Assembly: GCF_918797505.1 (NCBI RefSeq) | Contig: NC_092801.1 | Location: 21,452,116-21,516,115, forward strand | Length of the DNA: 64,000 nucleotides | Reading direction: 5' to 3' | Origin: Bemisia tabaci | Lineage: Eukaryota > Arthropoda > Insecta > Hemiptera > Aleyrodidae | Part shown: positions 53,011-61,590 of the stretch, one piece after another | Layout: the number at the start of each line of letters is the position of its first letter | How positions within the stretch are numbered: the stretch's first letter is position 1 | Notes under the pieces: generated by a model | Told to the model about the DNA's origin: nothing | Database searches by the model: none | The model's input: the letters and a program-made list of their open reading frames with translations, nothing else | Position numbers and translations under genes: made by a program

Positions 53011-53121
53011 GTTTATTATTTTATTAATAATTTCGCTGACATAATGTCCTGAAGGTCTCGTCATCAACCCTCGTATAAGTATAAGCGAGCACATAAAGCT
53101 AGCGAAACGCCCGCCCGAACT

Positions 53122-53472
53122 CCCAAGTAGCAGTGATTGCGATTTGATTGGAGAATGTATCGCGATTTTGTCGACGTAGATTCATTGCGATGATATCGGA
53201 TTTATAGATTGCTATTTCGTCAGATAAAGTGGTGATAAAATAGAGATTATATCGACGGCGATTAATCGCAATGTTATCGAACAAAAAATCGTTATAAATT
53301 TATATAAAATTTCGATTTTTTGGACGCGATTTAACAGAGACAAAATTGCTACAAGATCGAGCATAATAGTTCAGCTGTTGATGATCCAAGCAATTGTATC
53401 GCCAAAATACAGTAAGAAATCGCAACTCAATTTCAGAATATCGCGATTTCTCAGTTGAAAAATTACTTGGGG
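53122..53472 (+). mobile_element. Family T element, copy 4
   Basis: CCCAAGTAGCAGTGATTGCG to GTTGAAAAATTACTTGGGG. Contains TATCGCGATTTTGTCGACG; ends closely match copies 1 and 3. Confidence 0.78.
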
Positions 53473-53545
53473 TATGGGGTAAGCTTCATAATAGCTTCAA
53501 AATCATTACGGCCGGGGCCGGCAAGGTTCGTCTAGTGGTCTGACT

Positions 53546-53745
53546 CTCTCAAGTAGCATTTCTTTCTCAACGAACAAATCGCTGTATATTGTGATTTCAT
53601 CGGCGATACAATCGCCATTATCATCAACATCTGAGCGATCATCCTCGATCTTATCGCGCTTAAAAAAATTGCGATAAATGGCGATTAAATCTAGATTTTA
53701 TCGACGAAAATTGATCACGATTTTAACGAACTATAAATTGCGAAT
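53546..53745 (-). mobile_element. Family T element, partial
   Basis: CTCAAGTAGCATTTCTTTC, then AATCGCCATTATCATCAACA and GAGCGATCATCCTCGATC, matching the reversed interior of copy 3. The other end was not found. Confidence 0.65.
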
Positions 53746-53749
53746 GTCG

Positions 53750-54820
53750 GATTTGTCTGAACTATTCGAATAGATTTGATACGCATTTGGATCAAAATAA
53801 CTCGAATTAGTGAAATTTCAGCTATTGAGCGCTGACTGTTGACTACCACATTCAGCTGCCAAATTCAGCGTGTGATTGCGGCATGAGTGGAAACATGCAA
53901 GACTTTAAGCTACCTATGCATGAAAAATGACGGAAAATATATTGAAAAATTGAAGAGAGAAAGAGAAGTCATCAACGCTGAAAAAGGGTAACTTTGATTA
54001 TAATTGGTGGGAACTATTTTAAAAAAATTTAAAAGAAGACTTATGTATGTTTAATTGTTTAGTCTTTTCTGTCCGCCCCTCCCCCACCCCAAAAAAGGTC
54101 TAAACATTTTTCAGGGGTTACGCGAAGACGTCGCCTAAAAATCGCTGTAACTCGGCGAATTTTTAATCGAATATGCTCAGCTAAATCATGTTACAAAGGT
54201 AATAAAATGTTCTTTAATCTCATGCAACCCGCATTTTGCTACCATTAATTATTTGCTCATAGTACCTATAAAGGTTTGGGACGAAACTTTTGGGACACCC
54301 TATATATTTTTAAAAACTTGGTTTCCTTTCATTAATTTTATTCACTTTTATAGATTTAATTCATTTCTATCAATTTGATATTTCTTCATTAATTCCATTT
54401 TTCTTTATCAATTTCATTAATATTTAACAGCGCCATATAATTTTATACGCAATATATTAATTTTAATCTCTATTTTACTAATTTTTACTTGATATCATTC
54501 ACTTGTTGATTTTACTTATTACTATTGTCATGTTCTTCTAAATTTCGAAACTAGAGACAGTATACTTCCGGTAGGTATACGCAGTATTACTGATGCGCCA
54601 CTGCTCAAAGGCCACTAATACAATATTACTTAACTTGTAGAAACATTTATCGTAAAATTTGAACACGGAAAGAATTAATGTCGGAAATAAATGATAAAAA
54701 ACTAGAAATTGGGTAATCGATATTCATAAACGACCCGACAATGCTTGACGTATTTATGACGACGGACATCTGCATTGATTGGAGCAGGTTACTCCGAATT
54801 TCAAGGGTACTTTCATTAAT
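53750..54820. other. AT-rich region, no recognised feature
   Basis: Contains T-rich stretches with ATTTCATTAAT-type words at 54310-54440. If the paralogous exons here belong to multi-exon genes, introns may fill this stretch; no first exon could be identified. Confidence 0.4.
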
Positions 54821-54821
54821 A

Positions 54822-55045
54822 TCTTATCTTATACCTTATTAAAAAAAGGTAAGGCCTTTATTGTGTGTATGTACGTCCGTGTCGATTTGCATTCTAATTG
54901 GTCCTTTCATTAACCAATCAGAAAACGTCATTGAAAATCCCGGGAATTTTAAATATAATCTTCCATAAATCATTCGATATTAAACAGTATAGAAACGGAT
55001 GAAAAGGGGATGTATTGATATTAACCGGGGATAAAAGGGAGGAAT
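54822..55045 (+). mobile_element. Helitron 5' end without satellite expansion
   Basis: TCTTATCTTATACCTTATTA after an A, then GGTAAGGCCTTTATTGTGTG, TCATTAACCAATCAGAAAAC and ACGTCATTGAAAATCCCGGG, then one repeat-unit-like piece (ACCGGGGATAAAAGGGAGGA). It matches 9113-9345. The rest of the element is missing, replaced by GGGAATAATAAA-type simple sequence. Confidence 0.85.
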
Positions 55046-55259
55046 TTTAAGGAAATGGGAATAATAAAGGGGAATTGGGAATATAATAATTAAATGGGGG
55101 AAATAAATGGGAATAATAAAAATGTGAAAATAATTATCGTTATTTTTTTTATTTTCTTTAAAATTCTATTTAATTTCATTTCATTTGTGTTTGTCAATTT
55201 TGTTACATTTTTACGGACGTTAACTATTTTTATTCATTTCATTTAAAACCAATTTTAAG

Positions 55260-55574
55260 CACAAGTGGACTGAGGAGGAGTGTGAGGACGAGTGTTGGAA
55301 GAAGGAGGGGTATCTGGACGTTAATGAGACGGACAAAAAAAAAAACGCAAATGGGCTGACGGAGGTAGCGATCGCCGATGCGCAACTCGTGCATGAGGAA
55401 GACGGGAAGACTGAATGCAAGTGTGTGGTTAACAACAACAACATTTATCTCAAGTTGGCCCTCAATATAAAGAAAGTGCACCTCGAGGCATTTGTTAGGC
55501 AGCACCAAAGCAACCCGCACATTGCCCGGCTCTGGTTAGCCTCAAAGGGGTTCAAAACCGTCCTTGGGCAGAAG
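55260..55574 (+). CDS. Internal exon 2 of the cysteine-motif family
   Basis: 105 codons, phase 0 at both ends. The acceptor is CAATTTTAAG before CACAAGTGG and the donor CAGAAG/GTACAC. HKWTEEECEDEC gives Cys 8 and 12; KEGYLDV follows; IADAQLV at 38-44; ECKC with Cys 53 and 55; C-terminus ARLWLASKGFK. It is the same length as the minus-strand paralogue at 61125-60811 and about 60% identical to it by hand count. The flanking intron sequence is shared too. If read through, the frame continues to a stop at 55610, but the conserved donor makes splicing likely. Probably part of a secreted or small soluble protein; not recognised. Confidence 0.75.
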
Positions 55575-55611
55575 GTACACCCAAAACTCCGGTTATTTAT
55601 TTCTTTATGAA

Positions 55612-56246
55612 TAGAAAATTTGCAGGTGTCTGAAAAGAATTAGCGCACACTTTTATTGCTTCGTCTGATGAGCTGGGTTTGCAGTGTTTTTCAACAATTT
55701 TTCCCGACACGGGGACTTGGAGAAAAATAGACTTAAACGTGAGAATATGTGCCACCTTGTGACGTCATCCGGCGTCATCTTGCAAACACATGTATTTAAA
55801 CACATGTATTTTAGCAGATTAGGTTATTTTGTCATATTTTCTCCAATAATTGTCCAACTTAGAAACCAAGGATATCCTCGTATACTCAGTTTTCCTAGTA
55901 GTAGGTTCCATTTTAAAGATGAAATTTACAAAATTTAAGACACCTGCAAATTCTCTATTTCGTGTTTAAGTGAGAACTATTGAGTAAACTGAACACGAAG
56001 ATACCCTTGGTTCATGAATTGAACACTTATTGGACGAGATATGACAAAATTATCTAATCTGCTAAAGTACATGCGTTTAAATGGGAAATGCCGCCAGATG
56101 ACATCACGAGGTGGCGCATTTTCTCAATTTTAAATCTATTTTTCTACTATTTCCCATAGCCGAGAGAAATTGTAAAAAATACTGCAAAATTAGCTCTCTA
56201 GGCACTTTCAGATGAAGCGATAAACAATTTGCGTGCAAATTCCATA
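55612..56246. repeat. Family L fold-back insert
   Basis: Two family L segments face each other: 55612-55950 reads in reverse what 55950-56245 reads forward (CACATGTATTTTAGCAGATT / AATCTGCTAAAGTACATGCG). AAATTTGCAGGTGTCT marks the left end, with AGACACCTGCAAATT at the centre. Absent from the right arm of the inverted duplication. Confidence 0.75.
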
Positions 56247-56500
56247 TTGAGGGCTTGGAGGGTAAGGCGCATAAGTGCAGTTCTTGAAACAATTGAGATA
56301 TTAATGACTTTAAGTAAAACTAGTCCTAATGCATACCTATTCTGTGACAAATTCGCTCCCAAATTCCAATAACTAAGCATCTAAAAGTCAGTTTGAACTT
56401 CCTTTCCACCACGAGGATCCATTTAATTTCGAGACTCCAATCTCGTATTTCTCCGATTAGCAAAAACTGCATTATGCGCCTTGTCCTCCAAGTCTCTCAA
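56247..56500 (+). mobile_element. MITE family K, copy 3
   Basis: TTGAGGGCTTGGAGGGTAAG to CTTGTCCTCCAAGTCTCTCAA. The matching place in the other arm holds copy 4, so insertion predates the duplication. The K right end is repeated at 56600-56640. Confidence 0.82.
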
Positions 56501-56817
56501 TTTTACTTCTTTACATTCCTTTTACATACTTTTACTATCTTGATTTACTTTCATTGCACTTAATGTTACGCCATTGTGTTTTTGCACATTTCTCGACGTA
56601 GCAAAAATTTCATTATGCGCCCTGTCCTCCAAGTCTCTCAATTTTATTTCTTTTATACATTCATTTTACTTAATTGCATAAAGTTGATTTACTTTTATTA
56701 AATTTATTGTTACGGCATTATGTTTTTGAATGTTAAAGGATAGGGACCGACGCGACGACGGCACGGTAGCGTTACGAAATTGGGGGGGGGGGGGTGTCGA
56801 GAAATCCAAAATTTAGC

Positions 56818-57095
56818 GATACATATCGACGGTGAAAGTCGGCAATCACATAACTCGGTTTGCGACGTCGCAGACTTCCTGTCATACTTTATTTTTTAAA
56901 CGGAAAACTACTCAACGGTAATTCTTTAAAACTTCCGTGATTTTTTTTCTACGTGCGAGGAAAATTCTGCAAAAACTTCAAGGAATAATGTCCATTTGTT
57001 CTCCTTTAAAAAAATAACGTAGTTGCGGAGATTTTCAGACACCGCAAACGAGTTATGTGATTGCCGACTTGCACCGTCGATATTTTATTAACGGC
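56818..57095 (+). mobile_element. Repeat family X, copy 3
   Basis: TATCGACGGTGAAAGTCGGC to GCCGACTTGCACCGTCGATA are inverted ends; an inner AAACGGAAAACTACTCAACG block matches copy 1. Present only in the left arm of the duplication, so inserted afterwards or lost from the other arm. A G run at 56784 precedes it. Confidence 0.8.
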
Positions 57096-57289
57096 GCCTA
57101 CTGGAGTTGAGACATTCTTCAAAGAGACTACGTGACAATGGATATCGCAGTACTGCGCTCATATTAGTCGCCGGTTCACATGGTTAGTAGCAAATCAATT
57201 TGTCAAACTAAAACATGCTACTCATTTTAGTGAAAATGTGAATAAAAATACGGACGATTTATGGGGGAAATCCCAGCGTGCCTCTCAAA

Positions 57290-57700
57290 TCGTGCAGTTG
57301 CAATATAGTTCAGTTGCGCTGATTACAGAATCATGTTTTGATGTTTGATTATTGTGGATCGGCCAAAAATAATAAGATCTCTCCACACAGCAACTCTCTA
57401 AGTTCAATATTAACCGAGATGTCGCGCTTTGAAAAATTCGGTTTATGTCATCCACCGCGGTAGTGACACCCTTGGATTCTTCTACCTTGCGGTTTTATCA
57501 GTCAGGAAGACGCACATTTTCACTGGTTTCTCAAGGTGAAACTTGGATGGAAGCATGGTGGTGTCACTTCCGCGGTGGGTGACGTCAAAAACTCGACTTT
57601 TCAAAGGGCGATATCTCGCCTTACATTGAACGTAGGAAGTTTCCGTCTGGACAGATTTTATTATTTTTCGCTAATCTACAAAAATCAAGCATTAGAGCCA
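57290..57700. repeat. Inverted pair of a 57-60 kb local repeat
   Basis: 57290-57470 (reverse) and 57570-57700 (forward) are related, as are 58385-58565 and 60015-60150. The shared order is TTCAAAGCG-GATATCT, TTAATATTGAAC, TTATTATTTTT, GAATCAAGCATTA-like and GATTCTGTGA. CCACCGCGGTAGTGACACC and GGTGTCACTTCCGCGGTGG flank the centre. This repeat seems tied to the gene cluster's introns. Confidence 0.7.
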
Positions 57701-57834
57701 AAATCAGGTAAAAAACGAGAACTCTTTTGGGCGAGGAAAAAGTTTGGGAAGTAGAAAGGGGAATAGAATCACGAGGGGTATTTTGGGCGAGGTCAATCAT
57801 CAGGAGGCTTGACAACTTTTCATTTCCTCGCAAG

Positions 57835-58062
57835 ACGGTTCTTCGCGAAATCCAGACGGAAAGTTTTACCAAGCTTCTGTCCATCCGACGCAGCAACATC
57901 AATGAACCGAGGAAAGAAGTTGCTGAACGCTTTGCTGACACAGAGAAGTTGTGGTTAGAGTTCGAGGCAGGTCCAAAATCATACGAAACGCGCCTTCATT
58001 ATATTAAAAAGTTAGGTTACTTGTACCAAGACAAAAAAATTTTAGTGTCTGGCAATTTTTAA
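57835..58062 (+). CDS. Possible terminal exon in the cysteine-motif cluster
   Basis: 75 codons from the acceptor TTTCATTTCCTCGCAAG to a stop, phase 0, so it could join the phase-0 donor at 55574. The protein is TVLREIQTESFTKLLSIRR... with KLWLEFEAGPKSYETRL, then HYIKKLGYLYQDKK. It is Lys/Glu-rich and has no cysteine. Codon use looks coding. The frame is open further upstream (to 57727), but TTTGGGCGAGG there is a repeat also found reversed near 58255, arguing for intron. No known motif. Confidence 0.45.
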   Translation, partial: TVLREIQTESFTKLLSIRRSNINEPRKEVAERFADTEKLWLEFEAGPKSYETRLHYIKKLGYLYQDKKILVSGNF

Positions 58063-58624
58063 TTGATTAATGATTTTTGCTGTGATATTAATTTTAAGTG
58101 CCTGACAATTTTTAGATTACGATCAGCTGTGTTTTTTTATGTGATATTAAGTGTAACTGCCTCACTATTTTCACAAAGACCTGCCTCTTAATCGAACACT
58201 TGCCATCAATGGTGCGTCAATATATTTTACAGTACATGCGTTACAGTATTTTCTACTCGCCCAAAAGCCCCCTCCTTTTCGCGATTTCCCCTCCTACAGT
58301 GGCATATTTTGCCCGCACAAAACCTTTCTCACCCAAAAGCATCGGTTTTGGAGTAACCTCGCCCAATATTCTTGCTCCCCACTACCGCAGTGGATGACGT
58401 CATTAACAGATTTTCAAAGCGGGATATCTTGGTTAATATTGAACACACGAAGGTGCTGTTTGGACTTATCCTATCATGTTCAGCTAATCTACAAGAATCA
58501 AGCATTAAAATACGATTCTGTGAACAGCGGAACTGCTCTATTGACGTAACAAATTCCACGATTTAAACAGCAATATGCAAAGTTTCCACGAAGAATGACT
58601 CAAGTATGATATTCTGTTGAGCAG

Positions 58625-59149
58625 AAGAAGAAGCAAAAGACTGACGAGGAGCTGGCACAGGAGTCTTGCGTCGAGGAATGCATTAAATTAAAGGGTTGGG
58701 TCCTCCTCCCGCAGGAACACAAAGGACCTTCGACCCGCGTACCTTTCGCAGATGGGAAGATGGAAGAGAAGGAAGTGTTCAACCCAGTAGTTCGTAATGA
58801 TAAGACAATATCAGTATGGAGTTCTAAAGTGTTATGCAATTGCAATAAGCCAGGTGCAAAACTGCTCGCATATCTCCAAGAGAAGGGTCTCACAACCGAG
58901 GAAAGCAAGGAGTTCAACATAAGCTTCAAACGGGGTACGCACAATGGCGCACAATGGTTAAAGAATCACTATAAGCTCGATGTTCAGCCCGAAGTGAATC
59001 TGTTCAAAGAAGAGACCTATTTGAAGGAATTAAAAGAACTAAAACCTGCAAGATTTCACAAAACGCTGGATACAGTGAAGGATGAACACCACAAAATGCA
59101 CATCAGAGGAAAGAGGCTGCTAGCTGCGTGCCTGCCGATAAAGATCTAA
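58625..59149 (+). CDS. Terminal exon of a diverged cysteine-motif paralogue
   Basis: 174 codons plus stop, starting in phase 0 after TTGAGCAG. ESCVEEC gives Cys 15 and 19, then KLKGW; FADGK at 41-45 matches the ADA motif; LCNC gives Cys 71 and 73; then LLAYLQ and GAQWLKNHYKL. These align in order with the exons at 52627 and 55260. Unlike them it continues in the same exon into a Lys/Glu-rich tail (KELKELKPARFHKTL) ending LLAACLPIKI. AATAAA lies at 59277. The first exon, expected to hold a signal peptide, was not found. Confidence 0.72.
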   Translation, partial: KKKQKTDEELAQESCVEECIKLKGWVLLPQEHKGPSTRVPFADGKMEEKEVFNPVVRNDKTISVWSSKVLCNCNKPGAKLLAYLQEKGLTTEESKEFNISFKRGTHNGAQWLKNHYKLDVQPEVNLFKEETYLKELKELKPARFHKTLDTVKDEHHKMHIRGKRLLAACLPIKI

Positions 59150-59276
59150 TTTAATGTCCTCAGTTGTTTTTATCGCTATAATATGACAGCAATGGTCAAA
59201 TCGCATTTTTTTCTCATTTTTAATTGTTGTCTACAGATACAAACTGTTTTCCACGTTATTTAGAATTTTAGACCAA

Positions 59277-59282
59277 AATAAA
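59277..59282 (+). terminator. Polyadenylation signal AATAAA
   Basis: AATAAA 128 bases after the stop at 59149, at a suitable spacing for the gene ending there. Chance occurrence in AT-rich DNA is possible. Confidence 0.45.
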
Positions 59283-59479
59283 AATTTAGCAGAATTTTCA
59301 ATGTGCAAATTGTCTTAATCTATCCCAGATATGCGCGTCCCCCCGCAACTGGTTCTGGACTTGAAACAGACATTGCAGCACTACCAGAGTGATTACTTAG
59401 GAAAACTTTATTGCAAATGAAAGGTAACACCTTTGAATTTGAGAAAAAAAAATAGGTCTAATTTTTTTTTACCCTGTAA

Positions 59480-59745
59480 ATCGTCAACTTCCGGCCAAAG
59501 TATCACGAGCGCAATGCGACGTTTAAAAATTTCCGCCGCCATTTTATTTGTTTCACAGAAGAATCGTTCTACTGAGCTGTCCGAAAATTTCACTGAATTT
59601 TCTTTGTGCTGTCGATAAAATTCAGTGAAATTTTCAAACAGATTCCACCAACAATTCCTCTGTGAAAAAATAAAATGGCGTCGGAAAATTTGAAACGTCG
59701 CATGGCGATTGTGATACTTTGGCCGAAAGGTAACGAAATAACTTT
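59480..59745. repeat. Palindromic repeat
   Basis: CCGGCCAAAGTATCAC (59491) pairs with GTGATACTTTGGCCG (59731), and the inverted similarity runs inward through GCCGCCATTTTATTTG / AAATAAAATGGCG to a centre AATTTTCTTTGTGCTGTCGA near 59600. Likely a MITE; ends not exact. Confidence 0.8.
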
Positions 59746-59777
59746 TTCACGCGTTAGAATCACTGTCCCCGGCACGG

Positions 59778-60014
59778 CGCACAGTAGATCGAGTCAATGA
59801 TAGGGGTCGGACACGAATTTTTTAACTTAAATTGCAAATTTATATGTTTATTTCGTCTCATTTTAAATTTCAAGTGGTGTTTTAAAAAGAAAATTTCACG
59901 AAGAAACCAATGAAACCACTCTCGGAACCTCAAAATTTTGTATAAAAGGAGTTATAAACGTTTAAAGTTGCCAAATTCTGTCCGACCTCTCCCATTGACT
60001 CGGTCCACTGTGCG
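59778..60014 (+). mobile_element. MITE family J, copy 2 (complete)
   Basis: CGCACAGTAGATCGAGTCAA to GACTCGGTCCACTGTGCG; inner GGGGTCGGACA / TGTCCGACCTCTC. Inserted right at the inner edge of the right arm of the inverted duplication (GCGACGCGACATCTCGG follows). Confidence 0.88.
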
Positions 60015-60517
60015 GCGACGCGACATCTCGGTTAATATTGAACTTAGAAAGTTGCTGTTTGGAGGGATCTTATTATTTTTGGCCGATCCACAAGAATCAA
60101 ACATCAAAACAGGATTCTGTGATCAGCGCAACTAAACCATTGCAGCTGCACGAATTGAGAGGCACAGAAAATCATCCGCATTTTCACTCACTTTTTCATT
60201 ATTATGAGTAGCATTTTTTAGTTTGACAAGTTGGCTCGCTACAAATCATGTGAAACAACGACTAATATGAATATGAGCGTAGTATGCAATGTCCATTGTC
60301 ACGTAGTCTCTTTGAAAAATGTCTCAACTCCAATGGGCGCCGTTTATAAAATATGTCACGCTAAATTTTGAATTTCTCGACCCCCCATTCCCCATCTCGT
60401 AACGCCTCTGTGGCGTAGGTCCCTATCCTTCAACATGCAAAAACACAATGGCGTAACATTAAACGCAATGAAAATCAAGATAGTAAAAGTATGTAAAAGG
60501 AATGTAAAGAAGTAAAA

Positions 60518-60773
60518 TTGAGAGACTTGGAGGACAAGGCGCATAATGCAGTTTTTGCTAATCGGAGAAATACGAGATTGGAGTCTCGAAATTAAATGGA
60601 TCCTCATGGCGGAGAGGAAGTTCAAACTGACTTTTTGATGCTTAATTATTGGAATTTGAGATCGAAGTTTACACGGAATGTGCATTTGCATTAGGACTAG
60701 TTTTACTTGAAATCATTAATATCTCAATTTTTCGAGAACTGCACTAATGCGCCTTGCCCTCCAAGCCCCTCAA
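60518..60773 (-). mobile_element. MITE family K, copy 4
   Basis: TTGAGAGACTTGGAGGACAA to TTGCCCTCCAAGCCCCTCAA. Same position in the duplication as copy 3. Confidence 0.85.
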
Positions 60774-60810
60774 TTCATGAATTAATAAATAACCGGAGTT
60801 TTGGGTGTAC

Positions 60811-61125
60811 CTTGGGCTCGAACCTGACTTTGAACCCTTTTGAGGCTAACCAGAGCCGGGCCATATACGGGTCTCTTTGGTGCTGCTTAAAAAATATATC
60901 AGGGTCCACATTCTTCCATTTAAGGGCCCAGGTAAGATACATGTTGGAGGAGTTAACTGTACACTTGCATTCAGTCTTCCCGCCTTTCTTATCCACGAGT
61001 TGCGCATTGGTGATCTCTACTTCCGTCAGGCCATATTTGTTGTATTTTATATCAATGTCCCTAACGTCCAAATACCCCTCCTTCCTCCAGCACTCAGCTT
61101 CACAATTCTCCTCAGTCCACTTGTG
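60811..61125 (-). CDS. Internal exon of the cysteine-motif family, minus strand
   Basis: 105 codons, phase 0 at both ends, acceptor CCGATTCTAAG before CACAAGTGG, donor CCCAAG/GTACAC. HKWTEENCEAEC (Cys 8 and 12), KEGYLDV, ITNAQLV, ECKC (Cys 53 and 55) and ARLWLASKGFK. About 63 of 105 residues match the exon at 55260. Identical residues mostly use identical codons, so replacements outnumber silent changes. Other exons of this gene would lie beyond 61125 (5' side) or below 60811; none was identified. Confidence 0.75.
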
Positions 61126-61590
61126 CTTAGAATCGGTTTTAAATTAAATGAATAAAAATAGTTATCATTAATAAAAATGAAATAAAATTGACAAACAAGA
61201 ATGAAATTAAATTAAATAGAATACCTATTCAAGTAAATCAAATAATAACCATGGGCGGAAGTAAAGGGCGGGGCGGCCCGCCTTCCACAATTCTGCTCGG
61301 CTCCTTCCAAAAAATATCAAGGACCCAAGCTACTTATTAGCTCTAAGGTAAAAGGCATATGAAGTGTAATAAATATGAGCTAAATCCTATTATAATCGAT
61401 CAAAGATGTCAGAAGATGAGAATTTCTCGCAAAGAGAGCGGCTTTCTCCGAGTGAGGAACGTGGAATGTAGTTTGACTGTATCCGGTTGTGGTTTTACGC
61501 CCATTTTAGCGCAATACTTGTTTTCATGAGCGTTAAATTAAGAGAAATTCACTTAAAGCCCACAGTAAGATTTGACATTTTGAAAAACAA

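Larger units (their letters stand above)
55150..57455 (+). repeat. Inverted duplication, left arm
   Basis: Matches the complement of 60015-61260 in order: TTTGTCAATTTTGTTAC-type intron, exon 55260-55574, CGGTTATTTATT, MITE K, TTAATGTTACGCCATTGTG, GAGTTGAGACATTCTTCAAA, AGACTACGTGACAATGGA, ATCGGCCAAAAATAATAAGA and ATTAACCGAGATGTCGCG. It is longer than the right arm because of inserts at 55612-56246 and 56818-57095 and a small duplication at 56585-56640. Confidence 0.88.
60015..61260 (-). repeat. Inverted duplication, right arm
   Basis: Complement of the left arm 55150-57455 without its later inserts. It includes the paralogous exon, MITE K4 and the intron segment upstream of the exon (61130-61260). 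Non-coding parts look about 80-85% identical by eye. Confidence 0.88.

Noticed and set aside
52627..61125. Membership of the aphid bicycle effector family
   Set aside because: Bicycle genes are known for many very short exons and CYC motifs; here exons are over 300 bp with C-x3-C and C-x-C, so similarity is not supported from sequence alone.
60775..61155. Plus-strand frames opposite the minus-strand exon
   Set aside because: The minus strand carries the conserved family motif, splice sites and phase; the plus-strand frames are shadows.
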